Source: Isoetes taiwanensis (taxonomy: Eukaryota > Streptophyta > Lycopodiopsida > Isoetales > Isoetaceae). Taken from it: a DNA stretch of 64,000 nucleotides. The stretch is from assembly GCA_021234155.1 (NCBI GenBank), contig JAJEKV010000008.1, positions 7,094,445-7,158,444 of the forward strand. Reading direction: 5' to 3'. Under the pieces are notes generated by a model, which saw nothing but the letters and a program-made list of their open reading frames with translations, searched no databases and was not told the origin of the DNA. This document shows, piece after piece, positions 49,901 to 60,895 of the stretch (position 1 is its first letter; every line of letters begins with the position of its first letter). The position numbers and the translations under genes were made by a program.

Positions 49901-51777
49901 ATGCAACTCTAACTTAGCAATAGAATACCTTTAAAGCCTGAGGAAAAATATGACTATCCGCTCTCATCACCTGCAAAACAGAGGGTTGCTATTGATGGAA
50001 AAACACAAACTGCAAAGAGCCAAAGTAAACAACTGAAAACACCTGGAATAGAAATGCTGCAAATGCCAAAAAAAGACATAATACCCAATAGAAATACCCA
50101 AAATAAGGTACGTTTTTTTGACTCAGAATACCTATAGGATAACAGATAAAAAGAAGGCTACAGCATAACACAACTTAGCCTTGCACAAATCTAGTCCAAG
50201 ATCTAGTATATTATAACCTATGAAAATATTAAATGCGAATCAATACAGACTAACAAAAATGTTTCAAGAAAAAGGAATGATTTTTACGTTGCTATTTAGG
50301 CCTTGGCATTAGATATGCCACTCAATGGCTTGTCAAAAAAATCATCCTTCAAATGTGAAAAGATCTCCTATTGTTTGTTTGTTTGTTGCCACAGCCAATG
50401 AAATATAGTTAGAAACATGTAATCAAGCAAGAATGACCAGAAAATAAGAATGACCAGAATTGTTCTTGCCAAAAGAGATTACCTTTGTATTGAAATCGGA
50501 GTCGTTGATGCATGCTTCACTTTGTCCCGTGGTAAGAAATTGAGCTCAGATCAACAAAGCCCATTTAAACAGATTTAAAGAGTTGGACAGGCACACGTGA
50601 GCAAATCCAAACCTCATTGCACCCAAAACGAAAGCCTCAAACCATCAACATGATTAGAAGGTGTGCTGCTGGCAATAATGTGTACTGCACCTAACAATTG
50701 CCTCCCTAAAAAAAACCGCAGCAAAAGTCTGAAGAAAGGTAGAGGAAACCAACGCTGAGCAATCTGTTTTAAAGATGAAGAAGGTAACTCGATTCGCCCA
50801 TAATCATATTGTAAAACGCTCTGCCCTGTGGAAGAAAACAGCTCTTCAGGATTGGGCAGACAATCAGACAGGGGAAAAGAAAAACATAGTAAAACACAAA
50901 CCGTAAGATAAAATACTTTTTTGCCAGATTGAGCAAATAAACTACCGATATGCTCCAAGACAACAGTTCCCTTACCCTGCAATCGACTCTCCATTTCCCC
51001 AACCACCTCCCATTTTCGTAATCAGCTATTAGTCTGGGCCAAGCATTTGCTCCTGCTTTTGCTTGCTTGCTCCCATATCTAGACAAATAGAACAGCTGGA
51101 ATAGCCCTTATTTCACCATCTTCCGTTACTTGCGATGCTATACCAGCATGAGTCCAAGAAGTACCTTGAGAAGCCAAGACACCATTGTTGCAAAAGGCCA
51201 GGCACTCAATCCATGCCACAATCCTGAGACTTGCAGAAGACTGTAACGGGGAAAGACCTCTGTAAGCATCCACCGCCATGTTATAAGGAAACGCGGCAAT
51301 ACTACGGAAAAAAAAAGAGATGAAGTACCATCCTTGCCTGAGCTCGGTTATGGCGACAGGGCCGCCACAAAAAATTGTGTAGATAGCTGCTCACTCACCG
51401 TTCAAAATTTTCGTATGATTATATTGTAAGGGGGAAAGGAAATAATAGCCGGAAATTGACAACTGAGCCTGAATTAGGCAGCAAGAAGCTAAGAATCGAC
51501 GTTTGCTTCGCTTTAGCCTGCGGAACTCCTGCGGAACTGGTGGCTTTGCTCTGCTTTGCGAACTCTGCCCGCCATGTTCCTTAACCTACGGGCACCGCCC
51601 ACAACCAAGAGAGATAAAGTTGCTGCCGGCAAAATAAACAGAAACAAAAAAATATGTTAGGAAGAAGAAGTTTGGCCGGAAAACCAGTTTTTGGCCGGAA
51701 AAAGCGTTACATCCGGCGGCCGGAAAGCGCACATCCGGCGTGAGAGAGAAAGGGCAAAAACTTTTTAAGTAAGTAGA
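46954..51777 (-). mobile_element. Helitron H5 of array, 4824 bp
   Basis: The 5'-most member. TCTACTTACTTAAAAAG-type start at 51777 next to host A (T on plus at 51778), and 3' hairpin plus CTAG at 46954. Its 3' 2.9 kb is shared with H3. The 5' 1.9 kb (about 49889-51777) is unique in this window. It begins with GC-rich subterminal repeats of CCGGCG/GGCCGG type. No recognised gene; frames at 50614-51279 are unlike known proteins. Confidence 0.93.
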
Positions 51778-52816
51778 TACATGAATAATAACAGATGAAA
51801 ATATCAGAGTAATATTTTATGACCAACAATAATGTACACAATACATCATATGTTCTCCCAATGGAAAAATCTTACTTGCAATCTAGTTTATTGAACCATC
51901 TGCTTAGAACGCATAAAAACATCAAAGCATGGAGCAAGAAACCTGGTTACCTGCAGTAGAACCAAAGGACAGTTAGCCTTAATCAGGGTAAAAGCCTAAG
52001 CTACTAACAGGTAAGCAGTAGGTTTCTTGGGTATTCCCCTTCACCATGACTTTAATGGTATTGTTGTCAGCATGTAATCATTGAGAATACCTCAGATATC
52101 CAAGACTCATGTGCAGCATAATAGCAGAAAGTTATAGTTACCCAACAGATTTTGAATATGGGTAACTTAATGTGGTCTTTAGACGTCTATTAGATACCAA
52201 GTAGGGTCCTCCCTTACCATGGAGTCCCCTCTAAAATCTTACGCTCACATACAATCATAATAAGCTAAACCCTAAGCCATCATCAGATAATACAATTTAA
52301 AGCCAAACCCTACCACTATGCACATGAATCGGCCTAGCTTATACACATTATAAAAACCCACGATAGTTATTGGATCAGCCCCATTTTTGTTTTCCTTCCA
52401 AACTAGTTAGACTACCAAATAATAAACCCGAATGTTGGTGACCAGCATCAGCTTATACATGTTTCAATTAAACCATTATTTTTTCCAGCATAAATATCTA
52501 GTGAATCATTACATCTTATAGATCTGTCCGGGTACATCACAAAATACTTCCAATACTATTCACAACAACTAGATAAGGATATTATTATATGCATTATTTC
52601 TACCCACATTTTCCTTCTAAATGGTTTACAGGAAATCTGATTCTTCATGCATACATAAATAATACCATGAACATAGTTCATATCAGCCTTATTCTGTGTG
52701 AAACAGATCTAGCAATGTCTCCACACAATATGTAATCACAGCATAAATCTTTAGAAGAAATAACCAGTAGATTAATCACTTAACTGTTTGCTAATAATTT
52801 CATCTGGAATATATTC
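51778..52816. other. PLE copy 1, 3' non-coding region
   Basis: About 1 kb downstream (minus sense) of ORF3, repeated almost exactly at 58377-59416. On the minus strand it includes GCTTAGGGTTTAGC (about 52279-52265), which contains one and a half plant telomere-like units. No array of them is present. No reading frame was recognised. Confidence 0.6.
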
Positions 52817-53263
52817 TTAACAGTATGTAAAATCAGAGTCTACATGGTAAGCATTAACCTGAATAGTTTTAGCTCCAGAGGGAAGTCCCATGTGCTGTTT
52901 TGCTGCTGCCTTGTTGCTCATTTCGTCCTTGGATTTGGTCTCCTTGTTGGCTAAGGATTCGTTACTAGCTTTGGTCTTGGGGATCTGCTCAACTATCTCA
53001 GCCTTCTTCTTAATCCCTTCACCTTCTTTTGCACTGATGCACTCATTCTCAATGGCTTTGTTGGGCACATCCATAGCTACCCCTTGTTTTGCTGTGCTTG
53101 CAGCCTTACGAAATTCCCAGATCTTTTTCCTCTTGGGAGCCAGACTAGCATCCATTTCAAGCTTCCTTCTGGTGGACATGTTAAGATCACCTTTCTTCCT
53201 GCCCATGCTCAGGGGCAGTAGACAGGATTCATTTGTGGAGGACGGAATCAACAATGCGTGCAT
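52817..53263 (-). CDS. PLE ORF3, small Lys-rich protein (copy 1)
   Basis: An open frame of up to 148 residues; the likely start is the Met of MGRKKGDLNMSTRRK (about 53206). It is rich in Lys, Glu and Ala, with a basic PKRKK cluster that could be a nuclear localisation signal. It ends VDSDFTYC and has no Cys/His finger. The same frame is kept in copy 2 (59417-59806) with substitutions mostly near the N-terminus. It lies about 1 kb after the RT frame on the same strand. Conservation between copies is weak evidence because the copies are nearly identical overall. The function is unknown. It could be an exon of a longer protein. Confidence 0.45.
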   Translation of the reverse strand: MHALLIPSSTNESCLLPLSMGRKKGDLNMSTRRKLEMDASLAPKRKKIWEFRKAASTAKQGVAMDVPNKAIENECISAKEGEGIKKKAEIVEQIPKTKASNESLANKETKSKDEMSNKAAAKQHMGLPSGAKTIQVNAYHVDSDFTYC

Positions 53264-54289
53264 CTATCTGTGCTGTTATAAACACCTGATCCCAGTCCTT
53301 AGCAATGGTAACATCACACTAGTCGTGTCCTTAAGCTGAGCCTGCCTGTCTCTGTATTATCAACAAATGCAAATACCGTCTTTATTTTCCGGAAATTCGT
53401 CTTGACGGAAGTGTACTAGTTCTCCATCCATTCACGATGCATGCTGCAACCGGAACCCTAAAACTTAGAAATCGTCATATAGCATTTTAACTTGCTAATG
53501 TGCTTTACTTTTCGACATATATTTTCCAGTAAGTCTATCCCTAAGTGTTAGCTAAGGTCTTTTTGTGCTAACATGTCATGCATTTAAGCCATGGTATTAT
53601 GTTATCCATATGCCATACATCCTATACACTTGTTCCCTATAGCCTAGTATATACCATTTTCATCTTTGCTCAGAACGTTGTAGCGTTGTAGCTTTTACTG
53701 TAGCGTATTTCTACATGTAATTATGTCTTTAAAGTCAGTACTAGCAAAGGTCTGTTGTGTCACCATGTCTGGTGTTTTATTCTTGGTTTTATGCTCCTTC
53801 TTGTGCTACATATATTGTAAATTAGGTCCCCTTTGCAGGGTGTAGACCATATCCATCCTTGCTCTATATGTTGTAACCATTACCTCAACTTATTTATGTA
53901 TATACTGTTAATATGTCAAAGCACCTTGTCCATTTATCTTAATAAAAAAATCCTACCTCCGACCGTTGTTCGGTGGGCCATTGCAAGTTATGCCTGAAAA
54001 GGTCAATCTAACTGCACTGCATACAGCAAGGTGTGTAGAGCCTTGCTGTAGCAAGGGCCCTACCTCACAATGCTTATTTTTGTTATCTCTACACATTATT
54101 TGCTAATACATCAATCTCTTCAGGGTATGTAATATGCCTCCAGCATTGTAAAGACCATCCAGGAGTTGTATCTCCTGTATATATCTCAGGATTATTCTGT
54201 CCACTATCTTATTTCACACCTTATCTATCAAAGGTAGTTACCAAGTAAACAATATCTCTGGTTGTCTTGTCACTTTGTTCACCATGTAT
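53264..54289. other. PLE copy 1, spacer between RT ORF2 and ORF3
   Basis: About 1 kb with no supported reading frame on either strand, repeated in copy 2 (59807-60895). It may hold introns or regulatory sequence of the element. I see nothing more specific. Confidence 0.5.
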
Positions 54290-56354
54290 TTATTCCATTT
54301 CACAACTCTTTTCATGCATCAGCATCAGCCTTTTCAGGGTATGTATCATATCCCCAACGTTGTATAAAAACTCGTGGAATTGTTCTTCCCGCAGATACTT
54401 TAGGACTGTTTCAAGGTACCTCTAACTTGCCAAAACCATTCTTGGCAAAGGTATCCATTAGGTTAAGAATATCTCTGGCAGCCATGTCATGGTCTGAATT
54501 ACACATAAGGTAGAATTTGTGAAATTATTACCTTTAGTGCATGCCAATATGGTCTGCAACTATCAGCTTTCACAAATTTGTATACCTCGAAAGGTAATTT
54601 GTTTCTCTTATCATACCTTGAAATCTCGAACAGACCTCTACTTCTATCTATCACCTTAATGTTGACATTGAGGAAGTTAATACTGTAGCCATGCTTTTCA
54701 TCTCCATCAATTACATATTCTGTTTCATCTTTAATGCCCAGATGCTGCATGTTGTATACAGTAGTCTCAGCTTCCTTATCAAAGAATTCAGTAATGTTAT
54801 TTGCATTCAGTATACTAAGGTCATCAATATATCTTGCAGCGTTTTCAAATTTCTTAATATCATTGAATCTCCCTTTGTGAGCAAGTTTTAACATGAACCT
54901 TAATTCGTGCCAAGCAAGGTATAAATTACACCATGCTGGGCTACAAGAAAATCCCATAGGGATGCCTTTCTTCTGACGCCATATATCTTTTCCAGATTGT
55001 AGGTAGCAATTTGATAATAACCACCCATTTATTGCCTTAAGTTTGTCCTTTTCCACCACGGACCAGCATGTTTTGTTCAAGTCTTTTTTGAGGTGTCTTT
55101 CCCATTTTATCTCAAACTTTTCAGCATTGCCTTTTATCAGCATGTGTAACAGCTGGTGCTCTTTTCTCATATGTTCCCAAGCAAGTTCAATGACATCATT
55201 CATGATTTCAATGATACCGTCATCACCGAATACTGGTATGTTTTCATAACATTTTGTTATATCTGCTGAGAAAACATTGCTAATTTTGTATGGGAGATTC
55301 AGGACAACTTCGTATGAGGAGCTAACCATCCATGATGCATTGATTTTGTTTCTGTTGAACAGCCTGTATGGGGCAGTTTGCCTTAGGCATAATTGAGGCC
55401 ACATCTCAATAATGTTACTTAACACTGCAGTGATCCATTGCGCACAATATGAGAAAATAGAGTTACTAGCATTTGTCAGCCATCTATATTCAGCCTGTGG
55501 GCTTTGTAACAAGCCATAAGATACGGTAATTTACCATTTTTGTTCTGTTCCATGCCCAAGGATTCCTGTATATGATTGTTGCATATTTCCTTTATTTGCT
55601 CAGCACTGCTATGAGTTAACTCAAAGTCGGGTCCATCAAGTCTTGCTCTTGCCATTTCACGGATGTGTTTTTGGCATATAAAGGTCGGGTTGTTACTGGC
55701 TTTGTCTAAGCCGTGATATAAAAGATTATGAGTTAACCATTCAATGTTCTTTCTGACAAGTTTGTCATCCCATAGAAATCTTTTGTTAGGAAGCTTTTCC
55801 TTTACTTGTACTATTTCACTATGGGCATACTGCAGTAGCATCAAAGTGATCTGACCAGTATCCATGTCTGTTAACTCCATGGTCTCGTACTTATGAACTT
55901 CCCAAAATTGTTTGCAGAGTTTGAGAAATTCCTCTCTAAACTTCTGTATACTAAGGCCACAATCAGGGATGTGGTTCAGACCATTGGCAAATGCCTTTCT
56001 TAGTTTCATGCAATGGACTATTCCCAAGTCTGTTGTTCTTACATGCCCTATATTAGGGTCAATGTATTTAGCCATGTTGGGATTTAAGCATGGACATCTA
56101 GCCTCATTGTCTTCAGCAAAGACAGCAAAGGGTTTATAAACTTTTTCCTTTATCTGATCAACATACCTCCATGCAAAAGTTGTGTTCTCTACCAGTTCCA
56201 CACCTTTTTCCTGGGAAAAGATCTTTCTGATATCAATCTTGTCTAATGCCTTACATAAAAAAGTAAAGTGCACAATTTTTCTATCATTAGCATTTTTAAT
56301 GTTTTTCAGATGTCTTTTCCCGCTGGAATCTTTAACAATACATCTGGTCTGCAC
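54290..56354 (-). CDS. PLE ORF2, reverse transcriptase (copy 1, frame-broken)
   Basis: A reverse transcriptase of Penelope-like type. Motif A is FSADITKCYENIP (catalytic Asp), motif B is GIPMGFSCSPAWCNLYLAWHE, and motif C is ARYIDDLSILN (Asp pair). The block INFLNVNIKV matches the 'PFLDV' signature that follows in PLEs. About 250 residues precede motif A, with a CPCLNPNM segment. There is no GIY-YIG endonuclease after the RT. Only about 110 residues follow the FLNV block before the stop. The frame is open from 56354 with no early ATG; a stop precedes GTGCAG|AC, an intron acceptor look-alike. Copy 1 has one base fewer than copy 2 near 55495 (a frameshift) and a 5-base gap near 54507. Both may be consensus errors. 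Confidence 0.72.
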
Positions 56355-56500
56355 CTACATAACACAGTTTATTAGTTTAAAAGGCGTAATCAGACATTAT
56401 CTACCTATTAATTTATAACACTAATTCAGTAAAATAGTCATTGTATTGAAAGAACAGCAAAAGCTGATATGACAAATGCCTTGTACTATAGAACAGTACA

Positions 56501-57910
56501 TTATTCTTGGGATTCCATCACAATTTCAATATCAGCTGGAGTGTTTTCCTCAAGAGTGATGATCTTGTTCCCATCTTTGGTTATTGTGCAGGCCTCCTCC
56601 TTGTTTCCAGCCCCATTAGCAGTGGTATGCTTATCAGGAATGCTGCTACATTTGTTCAAAGTGGGATCCACAGTAATTCTTGGAGCTAACCTCGGTGTAA
56701 ACTTAGGTGCAGGTTTACTATACTTGGTTTTGAAGACATTCTTCTTTTTGTAACCTTGATTTTTAGCACTCTGATCAACATTGTCCAGCAGAAAGGAGAT
56801 AGGTTTAACCGTCTTCTCTACTATATCTGCCATTCTATTATTGCCAAAAAGACTCTTCAGGTTAGCTCCAGAATCTTCAGCATACTTCAAAGTCATATTG
56901 ATCATGACTTTTCGAACCTCTAGATACGAAATATAGCCAATGACAGCAGGTTTCAGAACTTTATTCAGAAGCTTGGATATAGCTACCATTTTCATAATAG
57001 GTGTGGAGTCTTCATAGACGTCATCCAAGTGGTTTAGTAGAAACCATATGCCATGGTCCAGCCAAATGATGCCACAATGACATGTGGAATTCTTGTTCTT
57101 GAAGCATTTACACTTAAAATATGGGCAGTGCGTGCGCCACATCCTTTTCAAAAAGAAATCATCCCTTGTTTCATTTGGAAAGGCCATGTGGCCTTTTTGG
57201 CAGACCTGTATAGCTGGGTCCTTAATGCATACCTCATCAAAGAATGCCATATCAAAGTTAACATCAGGGTTAATATATGAGAATGTTTTTTCAAGCCTGG
57301 TGGCAGTAGCCTTAGCATTTAAGATCTCATCTTTTGTGATACCTGCAAGTGCAATCCAAGTCTCCAGATTGATGGGTGCTAAGGCACCAAAATTCTGGCT
57401 TTTCCAGATGGCGTGATCATAGGCAGCAGCTAGACCTTCAACAGATTGTTCACCAATGATAGGAAAGCATGAAGAATTACCAAGGGTCAGATTGGGTACC
57501 TCCTCTTGTTCACCAAGATTATGTTGCTGTTCATGGTCACTGTTATCCATAACAGGAGACTGTATGTTGAAGAAATCTGGTTCAATGAGATCTTTATCAG
57601 AAAATAAACATGTATCATCATCATTGCCCGGTAGGTCTTCATTTCCCTTTGTAGGATTAAATGATGGATAAATTTCATTACACTCCTCCAAGGTCGTGAG
57701 TCCAATCATGAAATTTCTGGCAATATCATCCTCTTGACAGGTCCTTTGATACAAGATGCTATTCATATCATTGTATATTTCCAGAATGGCTCCTTTGCAT
57801 TTATTATATTCAAAATTGTTCTTCTTCATGGTATGGAGGAGCTTGAACCAACCATTGAATCCTAAAAATGTGATCGGAGATCTTGTCTTGTCAATAAGAT
57901 TTGTCTCCAT
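56501..57910 (-). CDS. PLE ORF1, 469-aa protein with Cys cluster (copy 1)
   Basis: A complete frame upstream of the RT. The first 140 residues are acidic and low in structure. The middle contains HCPYFKCKCFKNKNSTCHCG, a cluster of five Cys with His that could bind zinc. Around residues 300-390 it is helical, and the end is Lys/Pro/Thr-rich (YKKKNVFKTKYSKPAPKF), suggesting nucleic-acid binding. There is no GIY-YIG, protease or known gag domain by eye. It is nearly identical in copy 2 up to the window edge. Some endonuclease-lacking PLEs carry an extra upstream ORF, which makes this plausible as an element protein. Its function is unknown. It may be spliced to ORF2. Confidence 0.65.
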   Translation of the reverse strand: METNLIDKTRSPITFLGFNGWFKLLHTMKKNNFEYNKCKGAILEIYNDMNSILYQRTCQEDDIARNFMIGLTTLEECNEIYPSFNPTKGNEDLPGNDDDTCLFSDKDLIEPDFFNIQSPVMDNSDHEQQHNLGEQEEVPNLTLGNSSCFPIIGEQSVEGLAAAYDHAIWKSQNFGALAPINLETWIALAGITKDEILNAKATATRLEKTFSYINPDVNFDMAFFDEVCIKDPAIQVCQKGHMAFPNETRDDFFLKRMWRTHCPYFKCKCFKNKNSTCHCGIIWLDHGIWFLLNHLDDVYEDSTPIMKMVAISKLLNKVLKPAVIGYISYLEVRKVMINMTLKYAEDSGANLKSLFGNNRMADIVEKTVKPISFLLDNVDQSAKNQGYKKKNVFKTKYSKPAPKFTPRLAPRITVDPTLNKCSSIPDKHTTANGAGNKEEACTITKDGNKIITLEENTPADIEIVMESQE

Positions 57911-58376
57911 GAATGTGATATAATCATGGATTTCCCTTATTTTCGATGCAGGCCACTATTGTTTGCACGGCCGATTTAATACAATCAATCCGCATTCATG
58001 ATATTTAAAGAACCTAAGTTCTTTGATCCGAAGAATTATGGTCATCTTTCTTGGCCTCATCCTATAATCATGAGCAAATGAATTAGAGTAAGTTTATCCT
58101 GTAGTAATAGTCCGGATCACGGTTTCTAGTAGAACTAGAAAACCTGAATTAAAAATAAAAAACACCAAATCTGTTTGCGGACTACCATACTTGATATTTC
58201 CATTTGGAAATACCAAGTTCCGCTTTGGCGACCCTAGAAAACTGCCGGAAACAATTTCCTAGGCGGGATAAGGACTTAACACAATTAATTTGTATCAACA
58301 GTACACTTATTTCCACAGAAATTTTTATTTCCATAAATAATACATTCAAGATATCTCAAATGCATCCTACATACTA
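57911..58376. other. PLE leader of copy 1 and 3' tail of copy 2; empty Helitron site
   Basis: 58158-58376 matches 29774-29997, the outermost 3' tail of copy 1, so the copy junction lies near 58157. At 58376/58377 the sequence CATACTA|TACATGAATAA is the unoccupied counterpart of the Helitron-array insertion in copy 1. The minus-strand leader of copy 1 (58157-57911) has no frame and no clear promoter motif. Confidence 0.8.
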
Positions 58377-59416
58377 TACATGAATAATAACAGATGAAAA
58401 TATCAGAGTAATATTTTATGACCAACAATCAATGTACACAATACATCATATGTTCTCCCAATGGAAAAATCTTACTTGCAATCTAGTTTATTGAACCATC
58501 TGCTTAGAACGCATAAAAACATCAAAGCATGGAGCAAGAAACACGGTTACCCGTAAAGAGAACCAAAGGACAGTTAGCCTTAATCAGGGTAAAAGCCTAA
58601 GCTACTAACAGGTAAGCAGTAGGTTTCTTGGGTATCCCCTTCACCATGACTTTAATGGTATTGTTGTCAGCATGTAATCATTGAGAATACCTCAGATATC
58701 CAAGACTCATGTGCAGCATAATAGCAGAAAGTTATAGTTACCCAACAGATTTTGAATATGGGTAACTTAATGTGGTCTTTAGACGTCTATTAGATACCAA
58801 GTAGGGTCCTCCCTTACCATGGAGTCCCCTCTAAAATCTTCTGCTCACATACAATCATAATAAGCTAAACCCTAAGCCATCTACTGTATAATACAATTTA
58901 AAGCCAAACCCTACCACTATGCACATGAATCAGCTAGCTTATACACATTATGTGCAGCCACGATAGTTATTGGATCAGCCCCATTTTTGTTTTCCTTCCA
59001 AACTAGTTAGACTACCAAATAATAAACCCGAATGTTGGTGACCAGCATCAGCTTATACATGTTTCAATTAAACCATTATTTTTTCCAGCATAAATATCTA
59101 GTGAATCATTACATCTTATAGATCTGTCCGGGTACATCACAAAATACTTCCAATACTATTCACAACAACTAGATAAGGATATTATTATATGCATTATTTC
59201 TACCCACATTTTCCTTCTAAATGGTTTACAGGAAATCTGATTCTTCATGCATACATAAATAATACCATGAACATAGTTCATATCAGCCTTATTCTGTGTG
59301 AAACAGATCTAGCAATGTCTCAACACAATATGTAATCACAGCATAAATCTTTAGAAGAAATAACCAGTAGATTAATCACTTAACTGTTTGCTAATAATTT
59401 CATCTGGAATATATTC

Positions 59417-59806
59417 TTAACAGTATGTAAAATCAGAGTCTACATGGTAAGCATTAACCTGAATAGTTTTAGCTCCAGAGGGAAGTCCCATGTGCTGTTT
59501 TGCTGCTGCCTTGTTGCTAATTTCGTCCTTGGATTTGGTCTCCTTGTTGGCTAAGGATTCGTTACTAGCTTTGGTCTTGGGGATCTGCTCAACTATCTCA
59601 GCCTTCTTCTTAATCCCTTCACCTTCTTTTGCACTGATGCACTCATTCTCAATGGCTTTGTTGGGCACATCCATAGCTACCCCTTGTTTTTTTGCTTGCT
59701 TTGCCTTACGAAAAATTCGGATCTTTTTCCTCTTGGGAGCCGGACTAGCATCCATTTCAAGCTTCCTTCCGGTGGACATGTTAAGATCACCTTTCTTCCC
59801 GCCCAT
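59417..59806 (-). CDS. PLE ORF3, Lys-rich protein (copy 2)
   Basis: A 129-residue version of the ORF3 protein, starting MGGKKGDLNMSTGRK. It is identical to copy 1 over the C-terminal 90 residues. It differs around residues 30-45 (FRKAKQAKKQGV against FRKAASTAKQGV), where the DNA differs at CAG/CTG-type words. No known domain; function unknown. Confidence 0.45.
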   Translation of the reverse strand: MGGKKGDLNMSTGRKLEMDASPAPKRKKIRIFRKAKQAKKQGVAMDVPNKAIENECISAKEGEGIKKKAEIVEQIPKTKASNESLANKETKSKDEISNKAAAKQHMGLPSGAKTIQVNAYHVDSDFTYC

Positions 59807-60895
59807 GCTCGGGGGCGTGAGGCGAGATTCATTTGTGGAGGGCCGGAATCAACAATGCGTGCATCTATCAGTCTTTGTTATAAACACCGATCCCGGTCCT
59901 TAGCAATGGTAACATCACACTAGTCGTGTCCTTAAAAGCCGAGCACACTTTGTCTACGTATTATCAACAAATGCAAATACCGTCTTTATTTTCCGGAAAT
60001 TCGTCTTGACGGAAGTGTACTAGTTCTCCATCCATTCACGATGCATGCTGCAACCGGAACCCTAAAACTTAGAAATCGTCATATAGCATTTTAACTTGCT
60101 AATGTGCTTTACTTTTCGACATATATTTTCCAGTAAGTCTATCCCTAAGTGTTAGCTAAGGTCTTTTTGTGCTAACATGTCATGCATTTAAGCCATAGTA
60201 TTATGTTATCCATATGCCATACATCCTATACACTTGTTCCCTATAGCCTAGTATATACCATTTTCATCTTTGCTCAGAACGTTGTAGCGTTGTAGCTTTT
60301 ACTGTAGCGTATTTCTACATGTAATTATGTCTTTAAAGTCAGTACTAGCAAAGGTCTGTTGTGTCACCATGTCTGGTGTTTTATTCTTGGTTTTATGCTC
60401 CTTCTTGTGCTACATATATTGTAAATTAGGTCCCCTTTGCAGGGTGTAGACCATATCCATCCTTGCTCTATATGTTGTAACCATTACCTCAACTTATTTA
60501 TGTATATACTGTTAATATGTCAAAGCACCTTGTCCATTTATCTTAATAAAAAAATCCTACCTCCGACCGTTGTTCGGTGGGCCATTGCAAGTTATGCCTG
60601 AAAAGGTCAATCTAACTGCACTGCATACAGCAAGGTGTGTAGGGCCTTGCTGTAGCAAGGGCCCTACCTCACAATGCTTATTTTTGTTATCTCTACACAT
60701 TATTTGCTAATACATCAATCTCTTCAGGGTATGTAATATGCCTCCAGCATTGTAAAGACCATCCAGGAGTTGTATCTCCTGTATATATCTCAGGATTATT
60801 CTGTCCACTATCTTATTTCCAACACCTTATCTATCAAAGGTAGTTACCAAGTAAACAATATCTCTGGTTGTCTTGTCACTTTGTTCACCATGTAT
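59807..60895. other. PLE copy 2, spacer between RT ORF2 and ORF3
   Basis: Nearly exact repeat of 53264-54289. No supported frame. Confidence 0.5.

Larger units (their letters stand above)
29774..58157 (-). mobile_element. Penelope-like retroelement copy 1 (split by Helitron array)
   Basis: One unit of about 6.6 kb, made of 58157-51778 plus its 3' tail 29997-29774. The 21.8-kb Helitron array lies between the two parts. In minus sense the order is leader (58157-57911), ORF1 (57910-56501), RT ORF2 (56354-54290), about 1 kb non-coding, Lys-rich ORF3 (53263-52817), and a long 3' tail. It is joined head-to-tail to copy 2 at 58157/58158. Tandem arrangement is common for PLEs. The assignment to PLEs rests on the RT motifs. 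I see no GIY-YIG endonuclease, LTR, hammerhead core or poly(A) tail. Confidence 0.7.

Noticed and set aside
30000-51777. Autonomous Helitron encoding Rep/helicase
   Set aside because: No Rep HUH motif, helicase Walker motifs or long frame was seen in any of the five elements or in H0.
54499-57910. Host telomerase reverse transcriptase gene
   Set aside because: The RT lacks the telomerase N-terminal (TEN/TRBD) features, has the PLE-type FLNV block, and exists as two tandem copies with transposon neighbours.
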